Positions 9,626 to 19,883 of a stretch of DNA of 64,000 bases are shown here, piece after piece. Each line of letters opens with the position of its first letter. Position 1 is the first letter of the stretch. The position numbers and the translations under genes were made by a program. The notes under the pieces are model-generated. The model was not told the DNA's origin. It did not search any database and saw only the letters and a list, made by a program, of their open reading frames with translations. The DNA is from Paratinospora sagittata (Eukaryota; Streptophyta; Magnoliopsida; Ranunculales; Menispermaceae): positions 4,114,001 to 4,178,000 of the forward strand of contig CM069601.1 of NCBI GenBank assembly GCA_035771175.1. The letters run 5' to 3'.

Positions 9626-11653
9626 TCAAGTGGTAAAGAGATCAGGAAATGTCTCCCTCATCCAGTCCTCGCGTTCCCAAGTCTGCTCCTCATTATCATG
9701 AAATTGCCATTTGACTCTGACCAAAGGAATTGCTTTATTTCGCAATTGTTGAACCTTCCTATCAAGAATCTGAATGGGCTTCTCTTCATATGTAGGTATC
9801 CTCCCCAACTTGTAACTGTGTTACATCTAAAAGATGTGTCGAGGGTGGATACTTCGTCGGGTCTGAATGATATTTCTTCAACATAGAAATATGAAACACA
9901 TCATGAACACCGACTAACTGAGGAGGCAAAGCAATCCGGTATGCTAATGGACCAATCCTCTCTGTGATTTTAAACGGTCCAATAAAGCGAGGTGACAATT
10001 TTCCTTTCACCCCAAACCGCATCTGACCTTTCCGTGGCGAAACTTTAAGCAGCACGAGGTCATCTACTGCAAACTCTAAAGGTCTGTGGCGGTTATCAAA
10101 ATAACTCTTCTGTCGGTCTTGGGCTGCTTTCAATCTCTGTCTGATCTGTTTAACCTGCTCAGTGTGATCAATAACAACTTTCGGTCCCAACAACTGTGAT
10201 TCTCCAACCTCATACCAGCAAGTCGGAGATCTGCATGGACTACCATACAACGCTTCATAAGGTGCCATGCCAATACTGGCCTGATAGCTGTTATTATAAG
10301 CAAACTCACACAATGGTAAACTTTCACTCCAAGTCCCACCAAACTCTAAAATACACGATCTGAGCATGTCTTCCAGCATCTGAATCACTCTCTCAGTCTG
10401 GCCATCAGTCTGAGGATGAAATGCTGTACAAAAACGGAGATGAGTACCAAATCGGGCCTGCATAGCCTGCCAAAAGCTCGATGTGAATCGCGGATCTCTA
10501 TCCGACACAATAGAAACAAGTATGCCATGCAACCTGACAATCTCCCGCACATACAATCTGCTCAGTCTATCAATCGAGTCTTTCGTGGTCATTGGAAGAA
10601 AGTGTGCAGATTTAGTCAATCTGTCAACTATTACCCAGATGGCGTCAAATCTACCCTGAGATCTGGGCAGTCCTGTGATAAAGTCCATCGTGATATGCTC
10701 CCATTTCCATTCTGGAATAGATAATGGTTGCATCTGACCTCCTGGTCTCTGATGTTCAGCTTTCACTTGCTGACACACCTCACAATTTCGCACATACTCA
10801 GCTATATCAATCTGTGTGCTTTTTCTAATAACTCAGCCCTCAATGCCCTATCCACGGGTACCCATAATCTCCCTTGATAACGCAGGACACCATCTGGACC
10901 TCTCTGCCAATCTGTCCTGTTAGCACTATCTACCCACGACTCATACATACCAAGATCAGGATCATGCTGCTGCATATCCTTAATCTTTTGAATAGACGAA
11001 TCTGTCACCTGTATATGCATCTGAGCACAAATGTCAACGTGTGGGGCCATGAAGAGAACACTCATCATAGTCGCTCTCTCTAAAAGTCGCCACTCCTGGG
11101 CCATCTGACAAGCTACCACTTGGGTCTCAACCCGTTTTCGGCTCAATGCATCAGCTACGACGTTCGCCTTTCCAGGATGATATTCTAACGTGAAATCATA
11201 ATCTTTTAGGAATTCCAACCATCTACGCTGTCTCATATTCAACTCTTTCTGGTCAAACAAATATTTCAGACTTTTGTGATCTGAGTACAGTGTGAACTTT
11301 TCCCCATAGAGGTAATGTCTCCACAATTTCAATGCAAATACCACAGCTGCTAGTTCTAAATCATGCACAGGGTAATTCTTCTCATGTATCTTCAGCTGTC
11401 TGGATGCATAAGCAATCACTCTACCCTCTTGCATCAATACACATCCCAAACCTAAATGTGATGCATCTGTGTAAATCACCAACTCCTTTCCAGGTTCTGG
11501 GAGTACTAAAACTGGGGCAGTAGTTAGTTTCTTCTTCAACTCAGTGAAAGCATCCTCACATGCAGAAGTCCACACAAATGGCACATTTTTCTGAGTCAGC
11601 CTTGTGAGTGGGGAAGCCAATCGAGAAAAGCCATCTGTGTAAATCACATTCAC
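9626..11653 (-). pseudogene. Family A pol remnant: RNase H, integrase, chromodomain
   Basis: Leftward order: end of RT/connection ([13 protein letters not shown]...PFVW, about 11640-11570), RNase H with [10 protein letters not shown] and [12 protein letters not shown] (11653-10802 frame) and ADALSRK; integrase with CEVCQQ, MDFITGLPRS (first Asp), VSDRDPRF (second Asp), TDGQTERV (Glu) and a GPY/F-like RFIGPFKITERIGPLAYRI (10793-9786 frame); then, one frame over, a chromodomain-like VRVKWQFHDNEEQTWERE (9808-9626). The H2C2 zinc-binding part of integrase is deleted between 10802 and 10793, and a stop and frameshift separate the three frames. Gag, protease and most of RT are gone. The frames are otherwise long and clean, so this is a recent but defective copy. 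Confidence 0.9.
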
Positions 11654-12508
11654 TATTCACTATTAATTTTACTATTTACTATTCACTATTCATTTCACTA
11701 TTCACTATTCACTATTCATCCGAATGTTGTAAATTGTATTAAAATTGTCCAACGGGCTCCAAAAATCATAAAATTGAATCTAACCACATATTCGGGTTTC
11801 TAACAGTTCAGGGAGCATTTTCTCCCTTTCTAGCGACTTTTCATTTACGTTGGGTCAAAAACCCCAATTTTTAGAAACGCCGTAAAACGACTCCCATAAC
11901 AAAATTTACTCCGCTAGAAAGGTTACATCTAGCTTAGATAGTAATTTTACGACGAAAAATAGCAAAACTGACTTACCACTGGTTCGAATCTCCCTCCTTT
12001 TCCTTTCTTTCTTCCTTCCTTCCGTTTCCTTTCTCTCTGCACTTCTTCTTCTCCTTCTCTTTGCTTTGCACGTTATTTCCTTCTTATTTTTGTTTTATTA
12101 TTATTTTTTTCCATTCATTGTTTCTCTTGTCGGCAAAAGGAGATAAGAGCATCTCTTTCTTTTTTTTTTGTTTTATTATTTTATTTTTATTATTCATTTG
12201 ATCCAATGCTCCTAATGCCATTTAATAAACCACCTTCCCATTTTATCCCATGCTCCTCATGCAAGTTAACAAACCAACTTCCTCATCTATTAACCAATGT
12301 AATTTAACTCCAATTTACATATCTAATTAACCAACTTAATCAATTTCATAACTTTATTTCTTTATTAATCATACACGCATATATTTAACGACGCATACGT
12401 ATCAAATACGTGTATTATCACGTGTATACGTATGAAATACGTGTATCATACATCTCGATATACGCGTACTTCAATGTATATATGTAATTAAATTTACAGG
12501 GTGTTACA
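11646..12508 (-). repeat. Family A 5' LTR, inner half deleted
   Basis: Equivalent to 8705-9567 of the sister LTR. The missing part corresponds to 7595-8704. The breakpoint sits in the ATTCACTATTCACTATT minisatellite, and the RT side ends in AAATCACATTCA, so a short repeat or microhomology probably guided the deletion. Confidence 0.85.
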
Positions 12509-12513
12509 TAGTT

Positions 12514-13431
12514 AGAGTACACATTTTGGGGTACTTTGTTACTCCTCTGATCTCTACCGCCAGTGTTCAATTTTTTTCCGCCTCTGTTGTCCTCTGAGTC
12601 GTATTGCCTTTTTCTCTTGTTCTCTTTCTTCGAGCTTTTAGGGGACTCATCTACCACTTGTTTTGCATCAGTTTGCTCGTCGGCATTGATGTATTTTTCT
12701 GCTCGATCTAGGATCTCTTCGTTGGTTTAGGCCTTCTTTTTTCTAAGGGAGTATTGAAACTTCCCAAGCCTTAATCCTGCGAGGAAGGCGGTAATCGCCG
12801 TCTTATCGCCGCAGTCGTCTACGTCGACTCGTACATCATGGAAGCGACCAAGGTATTCCTTCAGAGTCTCGCCTTTCTTTTGCTTGATGCCTAGCAAGCT
12901 GTTCACAGGCTATTTCCTTTCCTTCATTCCCGCGAAGTGGTTCATGAACTTGTGAGCTAAGTGCCCAAAAGAACATATAGATTCGATTTTGAGTTTTCGA
13001 TACCACTTCCGAGCAGGTCCGCCAAGGGTGATCTGGAAGCCCTTGCACATAGTGGCGTCGTCGTAGCCCTTGAATTCCATCCAAGAATTGTAGTTCTCAA
13101 TGTGCTCTCTAGGGTCTACATTCCCTTTGTTCGTCCTGACATCTGCGGTCTTGAAGTTCTTTGGAAGAGGTGTCTGGAGTATATCCTTAATAAAAAGATA
13201 AGGGAGTTCCTTGTACTCGTGGTAGTGCCGAGATGCGGATCTAGTAGTTTCAGAGCCCTCTGATCTGTACGGCTTCCTCGGTATCGATCTCTCAGGACCA
13301 AGCTTTCTTGCTATAGCCCATTTTTCAGATACCGACCTGTATGCGGTTGGTTTCGTCGATCTCTGAAGAGCCGACCTGAACAGCGAGAAAATCGAGCTGT
13401 GACTTTTCCTGGCGTTTAGTGAGTCACGCAA
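12514..13431 (-). pseudogene. Family B gag (capsid region), frameshifted and interrupted
   Basis: The minus-strand frame 13431-12910 encodes a retrotransposon gag: a charged N-terminus rich in Arg and Ser, then FIKDILQTPLPKNFKTADV, DPREHIENYNSWMEFKGYDD, FQITLGGPARKWYRKL, and FGHLAHKFMNHFAG. Around 12910 the frame shifts, and LGRFHDVRVDVDDCGDKT-like sequence follows (about 12860-12800), then a Lys/Arg-rich linker (SKKENKRKRQYDSEDN, about 12640-12580). The nested family A copy cuts it at 12513, and the frame resumes at 7594. Confidence 0.85.
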
Positions 13432-13811
13432 GTCTTTAGCGAATAAAGACTTTCGATTAAGAGGGGGTTTTTCCAGTACCGACCTCTTCTTCGAGGTCAG
13501 GCTTCGGCACCCACTCTCCTTCCCCCTCTAAGGTCGATGGCTAGAATATGGTAGGTGACTATGAAGTGGTTGTTGGAGGAGTACTTCCCTCAACATCTGT
13601 TGCTTCTCCAGAACGTTTTGAGTCATTTTTTTCCAAGTTCCTTTCTATAGCAGTCAATCTCGATTTTTGAGCATAATTCTTTAAATGCTTTTTCGATGGT
13701 CTGCCCCTTTATTTTTGGGGTGTCGCTCGCGTAGCGATGGGCTCCACCTTAACTAGTATTTCTGCCTCTTGACTCATGACGGCAGAGTTGTTTCTGACTT
13801 GCAATGCCGAT

Positions 13812-13828
13812 CCCCACAGACGGCGCCA
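13812..13828 (-). other. Family B primer binding site
   Basis: On the minus strand TGGCGCCGTCTGTGGGG starts two bases inside the LTR end. This is the primer site commonly seen in plant Tat-type gypsy elements, and it fixes the element's orientation as minus. Confidence 0.88.
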
Positions 13829-13830
13829 AA

Positions 13831-14477
13831 TGTTGGTGCAAGATTTGACCAACACCAGTAGACGATGAGGTAGAGGGAGAATGCTGATATGAAACTCGTC
13901 AAAGTGCTGGTGAAATAGCCGGAGGTTGGTTATTTGAAAGAGGGGAAACAAGAGAGAATAGGCTATCATGAGGAACACCGACGTGGTGTTGGCCAAAGAC
14001 CCTCCGATGCCTAAGGTAGTTCAGAACTGCGTAATACTGAACTCAGTCGAGAATGGCTTAAAGTTGCTTACCTCTCCTTAGAGGTTGTGGTCTTTTTATA
14101 GAGAGGGTTAGAGGTCTTTGGCCTTGTAGTAGTGTCGTTGTAAAATCAGGAGTCCAACTAATGTTGGGAGAGTCTGTTTGATTCCTAGTAGGATCTGGTA
14201 CGATCCTTATAGGATTAGGATGACTTATCAGCCTTCTAGTTGAACTAATTGAGTGTCTAGCCTTATCAGAGTCGGAATAAGAATAAATCCCGAACTTGTC
14301 GCAATGGATCAGGCCCTATCCCTTTATGGTCAAGAATTCTGTCGTCATCCATTTTGGAGTTGGAGATCTCCACAAATCGGTATGCCGATCTATAGTCTCT
14401 CATTCTGGCTACTTGATACTGAAGATACGGTTTGTAACAAGATCGATATATGATGGTCGGTAACCATTGGTACGATA
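13831..14477 (-). repeat. Family B 5' LTR, interrupted at 14477
   Basis: Collinear with 3408-4034 of the sister LTR (shared TGTTGGTGCAAGATTTGACC, CTAGTAGGATCTG and the minus-strand TATA at about 14091-14103). It stops at TACGATA, where the sister continues TGCCGACCTGG, and family A sequence begins. The last roughly 170 bases of this LTR are not found elsewhere in the window. Confidence 0.88.
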
Positions 14478-14972
14478 TGTAACACCCCGTAATTTTAATT
14501 ACATATATACGTTAAATTACACGTATATCAAGGTGTATAATACACGTATTTTATATGTAATAGCTACGGGTGATAATACACGTATTTTATACGTAAAAGC
14601 TAAATATCTGCGTGTATAAAAATACATGCTATATTTAAGGAGTATGAGTAAATAAATAAAATTATTAAATAAATAATATAAGTTTTATTAGTTGAATGGG
14701 TTGATTAATTCAATAGATGAATTGAGTTGAATTAAAATGAAAAATTTATGGGGTGAGTTAGTTAGCTATGAAATGACTGTGAATTGGGTAATAAGAGGTT
14801 GTGTCTACCTTGTACGGCCATACAAGGGTTAGACTCGCTCTCTTGCCTTGCGGAGGAGGGAGATTGTGCATTGTGTTATTGAATTGGGTCATGAGAAGTT
14901 GTGTCTACCTTGTACGACCATACAAGGGTTAGACCGCTCTCTTGCCTTGCGGAGGAGGGAGATTGTGCATTG
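14478..14972 (+). mobile_element. Family A LTR stump upstream of the RKD gene
   Basis: It starts TGTAACACCCCGTAATTTT and keeps about 290 bases of the LTR head, rich in ACGT cores (TACACGTATTTTATACGT). At about 14768 it jumps to the central LTR segment (GAAATGACTGTGAATTGGG), of which two tandem ~100-base units remain. It ends at GATTGTGCATTG (14972). The rest of the LTR, including the TGACGTCA end and primer site, is gone. It is the only retroelement sequence between family B and the chimeric gene. Confidence 0.8.
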
Positions 14973-15051
14973 ACTTTGGAGTCGGAGTTACTATTGGTTA
15001 GCAAGCCTGTCGGAGTTCCTATGCATCTGCACTCCTGCAGTCAGCCTGTTC

Positions 15052-15166
15052 ATCGCACGCCATTCTTGAGCCGCACGCTCTCCTGTTCAGCCGCACGCTT
15101 GTCGGTTTCATCGCACGCCATTCTTGAGCCGCACGCTCTCCTGTTCAGCCGCATGCTTGTCGGTTG
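15052..15166 (+). repeat. Tandem duplication in the leader region of the chimeric gene
   Basis: Two adjacent units of about 58 bases begin with CATCGCACGCCATTCTTGAG and end with CTTGTCGGTT. They differ at one or two positions (CCGCACGC versus CCGCATGC). The region is much more GC-rich than its surroundings and lies about 160 bases before the ATG at 15326. It probably came with the NAT-type promoter and leader rather than the LTR. Confidence 0.8.
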
Positions 15167-15325
15167 TTCAACACGCTTGTCAGTTCATTTATGTGAGTTA
15201 TACTACTGCTAGTCTGGTTTTCTGGGGGTGGTGGAGTTGGTGATTGAGTTTGTTGGAGGCTGAGATTTTCTGGGCATTAAAAGGAGAAGCAAGTAAAGGA
15301 AGAGAGAAAGAAGAGAAGAAAGATT

Positions 15326-15443
15326 ATGGCAGGAGGAGAAGGAGGAGCAGCTCCGGCGCCGAAACAGGATGAGTGGCAGCCATATCCGACGAAGGAGCAG
15401 CTGCCCAACATGTCGTACTGCATTACCAGCCCTCCACAATGGC
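15326..15443 (+). other. Captured exon 1 of a NAT6-type nucleobase-ascorbate transporter
   Basis: ATG at 15326 opens 39 codons ending in the hallmark QLPNMSYCITSPPQW. In plant NAT6/NAT7 proteins PNISYCITSPPPWPEA is the conserved N-terminus before the first membrane helix, and 'W-C|' followed by GT matches a phase-1 intron there. Here TGGC is followed by GTCAGT. No other NAT exon (permease helices, QH or NxGxT motifs) occurs nearby, so only the promoter side and exon 1 were captured. If the intron is kept, the frame stays open to 15709 and adds a hydrophobic tail instead of the RKD. Confidence 0.75.
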
Positions 15444-16875
15444 GTCAGTTCCTCACTTCTTTCTTTTTTCTTTTGTTTTTCGTAATTTCTTTTTATTGTT
15501 CTGGTTTGGCTTTTAAGAGAAATCTCCCAAGTATGCTATTTTTTTTTATTGTGATTTTGTTGTCACTGATGATGATGATGAACTCACAGCTAACAGAGAC
15601 ATGGTGGATATTGGAGAAGACCCATTTCTCTTCTCAAACCAATTCCACCCACTTGATTTCAGCTGTTCAAGTTTTGGTAGCAGCCCATATACGCGGGAGC
15701 CTATTCTAGAATATGGTTTACGCGAGGCAGTGGTACCACCCTTCATGAATTCTTCAATGGATGAAGATGACTTTCTAAGCCAACTTAATGAACTTGAAGG
15801 TGAGTATCAATACTCAATCCACTTTAGATTATACTTTATTATTAACAGATTGGCAATTTCATCCTCGTTGTGGTGATTAATTTGTTAGTGGAATTAGAAG
15901 CGGAGAAACAACAGATTGTGATGCATGAAAATGGAGAGGGGATGAGTAGTACTGGTACTAATCATGTGGACTTTGGAGGTTTGAATCAAATGAGAAGTGG
16001 ATTAGAAGGGAAGAAACAACAAATTGGGATAAATGAAAAGGAAGAGGGGATGATTAGCTGCTGCAGTAGGAGTATTAGTAGTACTGGTAGTGATCATGAG
16101 GAATCGATGACGAAACTGCAGAGGGTGAAGACTCTATCACGCACTAACCTCTCACGCTACTTCTACATGAGCATATCAGACGCTGCAAAAGAACTTAAGG
16201 TGGGCTTAACGCAGCTGAAGAGGAGGTGCAGGGAATTGGGCATCCCTAGATGGCCTTACAGAAAGCTGATGAGCTTGCAGGTCGTTATAAAAAATGTTCA
16301 GGAATTGGTGGAAGGAGAAGGTGTTTGTGGAGATATGAAGATAAGAGAAGCGTTGAGGTTCTTGGAGGAACAAAGGAAATGGCGTCACAGAAGTGCACTG
16401 CAGGAAATGGAGGAAGGAGAAGGGGTTGGTAGAGATATGGAGATAAGAGACAGGTTGAGTGTAGTGGAGGAACAAAGGAAATGGACTCAGAGAAAGGTGA
16501 TGACCTTGCAGACCGTTATGACCAATGTTCAGGTATTCATCACCATTATATATTGATCTGTATAAGTATTTTGATATCTTACCGTGGGGATGTTCTGAGT
16601 AATATAATCCCTTGTTAATTACTTATGTACTGCAGGAAATGGGGGCAGGAGAAGGGTTTGGTGGAGATATGAAGATAAAAGATGCTTTGAGTTTATTGGA
16701 GGAAGAAAGGAAGTTAATGGAAGAGATGCCAGAGGTGGATCTTCAGGAGAAAACAAAGAAACTAAGGCAGGCTTGGTTCAAGGCCAACTGCATGAAAAGA
16801 AAGGAAACCAACTGCAAGAAAAGAAAAGAAATGACGCCAGAGTGGCACCCAGTTGCTATTTCTCGTTTAAATTAA
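15326..16875 (+). CDS. RKD: RKD (RWP-RK) transcription factor with NAT-derived first exon
   Basis: Exons read as 15326-15443, 15590-15799, 15889-16532 and 16636-16875, all GT-AG. The frame is kept at every junction, giving 403 residues, or 360 if translation starts at the ATG at 15601. The RWP-RK domain is at about residues 148-200 of the 360-residue form: SRYFYMSISDAAKELKVGLT, LKRRCRELGIPRWPYRK, LMSLQVVIKNVQ. RKD proteins are DNA-binding regulators of egg-cell identity. In Citrus, raised expression of an RKD underlies nucellar embryony. Upstream of the domain are acidic patches (SSMDEDDFLSQLNELE). Downstream is a module present three times (GEGVCGDMKIREALRFLEEQRK and variants), likely helical. 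The tail is basic (KKRKEM). The gene sits between an LTR stump and decayed pol sequence. The domain call is firm. The fused first exon and expression are predictions. Confidence 0.85.
16264..16715 (+). repeat. Intragenic triplication in the RKD C-terminal coding region
   Basis: Units of about 80 bases start at 16302, 16404 and 16636, each reading GARRTGG..GSAGGAGAAGG...GAGATATG.AGATAA and ending in GAGGAA.AAAGGAA. The preceding segment, AAGCTGATGAGCTTGCAG through AATGTTCAG (16264-16301), is also copied at 16494-16532, so a block of about 230 bases including the end of the RWP-RK helix was duplicated. The third unit is a separate exon, which suggests exon duplication with loss of an intervening splice site between units 1 and 2. 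Confidence 0.8.
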
Positions 16876-17159
16876 CAGTTTATCATGTATTCCTGATTTT
16901 CACAAACTTGGCTGAATCAAGCGTCTTAAGTAGATCTTGTGATCATTTGTTTTAAGAGATACTGATAACTAAATTTATCATATCCCCTAAACCCAAATAT
17001 GATGGTCAATCATAAAGTTTTCATATTATGTCAGATGATCAATACCTAAATTAAAAAGTAGTGGACTCAAAGTTTATGATGTGGAGCAACTGATAACAGT
17101 TTGTCGTAAATAAACATGAGACCGAATATCAGATGTCTTCATATTGAAATTCTCCGGTT
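16876..17159 (+). other. Presumed 3' UTR and downstream of the RKD gene
   Basis: No coding signal. AATAAA-type sequence at about 17107 (CGTAAATAAACATG) could serve polyadenylation. Homology to the family A interior starts near 17160 (AATAAAATGGTCACACTA). Confidence 0.5.
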
Positions 17160-18473
17160 TTCTTTAATAAAATGGTCACACTATTTTTAGATTTTAAGAG
17201 TCTGAAGTACTTATTTGAGCGGAAAGAAACTGAATATGAGGTAATAAATGTGGCAAGAATTCCCGAAGGATTTGATTTATATTGAGTTATTATCCTGGGA
17301 AAGGCCAATATGTTGCTGAGGCATTGAGCAGAAAACGGGCTGAAACTGGAATAGTATCAGTTAGCCATAAATGGAGATTGTTTGTGAGTGAGATGTACCG
17401 TTATGCGTGTACTCTCTATATGTGTTGATATTTGTGCTCGAATGCATGTTCAGCTGAGTGATACTCATATTCAGAGAGTAAGATGTATGATGAGACGAGT
17501 ATGATATCAGTAGATTATGGAATTGGTAATATGGATTGTATTAATTAACGATGGGATTCAAATGGTATCTTATGGGTTATGGGTAGAAATGATACCATTT
17601 GGATAACCATTAGTGGACTGATAAGTCTGCGTATTCTTTCAATGAACACCAAAATTCTTTTGATAGACTGAGCAGATTGTATATGTGTGAGATATAGAGA
17701 TTTGATAGGAGTACTCAGATATGTGTCATGTCGGATTAAGATCCGAAGATTGTGTCGAGATCTGATATATGAGGCAGACTCGATTTGGTACTCATCTCCT
17801 TCTCAGTGTGATATGTACTCTCAGACTGGCTGACAGACTGAGAGAGTGACTTTGATGCTTGCGAGCATGCTCGGGTCTAGTATATTTGAATTTTGGTGGA
17901 AGGAATATTTTATGTGTGTAACCGTATGTGTATAAATAGCTATTATAAGAGCATAATGATGGCACTCGAAAGGTTGATAAGAAGCCTTATCCATCTCCAA
18001 CTTGTTGATTTGAAAGTATGGAGTTATTGTTATTGGTGCCACAAGATATGATTACATACACAAGGTTTGTATATAGGCCTTGAAGTGTATTGTGGCTGAC
18101 TCAGTTTTGCTAAGGGTCTTACCAAAAGGCCAAAATGAGATTTGGAATGAAAAGAAAGCTCGCACCGCGATTTGTTGGACCATTAGAGATCTTTGATGTG
18201 GATAGATCCATTGGCTTACTGATTTACTCTACTGTCACAGTTGAGAAGTGTTCGGAATAGTGTCTATCTATTGATAGTGAGGAAATATCTTTCAGATTCT
18301 ATATATGTTATGGATAGAACTCACCTCTAAGTTGGGGAGGATACCACGTATCAAGAAGAGCAAACATGGAAGCGAAAATATAAAATGCGAGAGCAGTTTT
18401 CTGGAATTGAGTATCACTTGAGGAAGTCATTGCTTCTAAATTTCGAGGACGAAATTCCTTAAGTTGGGGAGAT
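17160..18473 (+). pseudogene. Decayed family A pol 3' part (first plus-strand copy)
   Basis: Collinear with 24840-26184 and recognisable by ATTATTATCCTGGGAAAGGC (RNase H YYPGK), GCATTGAGCAGAAAA (ALSRK), AAATGAGATTTGGAATGAAA (MRFGMK) and GCACCGCGATTTGTTGGACC (PRFVGP) near 18164. Full of stops in all frames. It ends with the polypurine tract AAGTTGGGGAGAT at 18461-18473. Integrase core residues cannot be read. It abuts the 3' region of the RKD gene. Confidence 0.75.
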
Positions 18474-19199
18474 TGTAACACCCCGTAATTTTCGTTACAT
18501 ATATACGTTAAATTACACGTATATCGAAACGTATAATACACGTATTTTATACGTAGGAGCCAAATATACGTGTATGATACCTATGAGATAATCTTATATG
18601 AGTGCTTACAAGTTACACATTGGAGTTAATGTAACTTGATTAATTTATGGAGTTGTTTCATTAGCTATGTGGATTTAGAAGAAGAAACAAATGAATAATA
18701 AAAAGAATAATAATAAATAACAAGGATACTATTTATTTCTATTTAAAATAAAAATAAAATAAACAGTATTTACTGTTCACGGAATAGTAACTGAAAAAAA
18801 AAATAGAAAAGAAAAGAAAAGAAAAGAAAAGAAAAGGAAAGGAAAGGAGTTGCAGAAAGCAACGAAAAACAGAAGAGAAGAAGCAGAGAGGAAAAGAGGA
18901 GAGAAAAAGGAAGAACTCGGAAATCCAGCGAAATTCGGACATACGGTAAGTGATTTTCACTCCTTTTCTTCGTAAAATTACTATCTAAGCTAGATGTGAT
19001 GATTTTAGGGGAGTGATTTTGACTATTGGAGCCGTTTTACGGCGTTTTGACAATCTTGGGGTTTTGACCCCAACGTCAATGAAAACCCACTAGGAAGGTA
19101 GAAAAATACTTCTTGGACCGTCGGGACTCCGAATCTGTGGTTAGATTCGATTTCATGTGTTTTGGAGACCGTTTGACAATTTTAATACAATTTACATCT

Positions 19200-19440
19200 G
19201 TCGGATGAATAGTGATAAATAGTGTCGGATGAATAGTGATGAATAGTGTCGGGATGAATAGTGATGAATAGTGTCGGCGGAATAGTGATGAATAGTGTCG
19301 GATGAATAGCGATGAATAGTGAACAGTGAATAGTGAACAGTGTACAGTGTACAGTGTACATGAATAGTGTACAGTGAATAGTTATATAGTGAGTGATGTG
19401 TATAGTACTGTGCACAGTGATGTGACCAGTGATGTGAACC
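19200..19440 (+). repeat. GAATAGTG / ACAGTG minisatellite in LTR
   Basis: Degenerate tandem units alternate GGATGAATAGTGATGAATAG and ACAGTGTACAGTG. Equivalent shorter arrays occur in other family A LTRs (complement at 8657-8775 and 11646-11716; 53655-53712). Confidence 0.8.
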
Positions 19441-19883
19441 CAATGAAACCCCGGTTTGAGTTTATAGAAACGAGATAACTGCTTTTGAGTCCTAAATGGA
19501 TTTATTAGTAGTGATTTGAAGTGAGTTGAGACATTAAAGATGTAAATAGATCTGAATACATGAAATTGAATCATGTAGGGATTATAACAGGTGAAATTAG
19601 GTGGATTTAACTTGGAGCTGGACTCGAAGGCGATGATGATTGGGTTTAAGTTGAACGTGTTGTACTGTGAGTATAGTTTTCTTGATTTGGTTCTTGTATA
19701 GCATTGTACGTATATAAAATGGTTGATGGTATGCATGTTAGCTTTATATATACTGCATTGAGTTTTATGGATCATGCAAACTGATTTTAGCATTGAAGTT
19801 TGTAATGATGAGGCTTTGCGATTCCTCATTGTCATTTCGTTAGGTTTGTCCTAACAAGGGTTGCGATCCTTGAAATGATTGTT

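Larger units (their letters stand above)
7595..12508 (-). mobile_element. Family A chromovirus nested in family B, target duplication TAGTT
   Basis: The element runs leftward from TGTAACACC (complement ending at 12508) to GTCGTGACA (complement starting at 7595). The five bases TAGTT occur at 7590-7594 and 12509-12513. Removing it rejoins the family B gag reading frame. It has a full 3' LTR (7595-9567), a polypurine tract, chromodomain, integrase and RNase H remnants, and a 5' LTR that lost its inner half together with gag, protease and most of RT. The GPY/F-type integrase tail plus chromodomain places it among plant chromoviruses, Tekay/Del-like. Confidence 0.9.
3408..14477 (-). mobile_element. 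Tat-like Ty3/gypsy element (family B), integrase lost, split by family A
   Basis: Minus-strand order: 5' LTR 14477-13831 (end cut by a family A insertion), primer site 13828-13812 (TGGCGCCGTCTGTGGGG), gag 13431-12514 continuing at 7594, protease about 7090-6990, RT 6857-5643, RNase H start 5640-5190, antisense ORF 4589-5190, polypurine tract 4218-4202, 3' LTR 4201-3408. No integrase core is present between RNase H and the antisense ORF, so a deletion has joined them. Primer site, gag zinc-knuckle region and an extra antisense ORF together point to the Tat lineage. Its left edge interrupts the copia interior 44 bases after the copia LTR. Confidence 0.85.

Noticed and set aside
14901..15212. 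103-residue plus-strand frame starting in the LTR stump
   Set aside because: It spans the LTR/leader junction and the tandem duplication. His/Ser/Leu-rich composition looks like chance.
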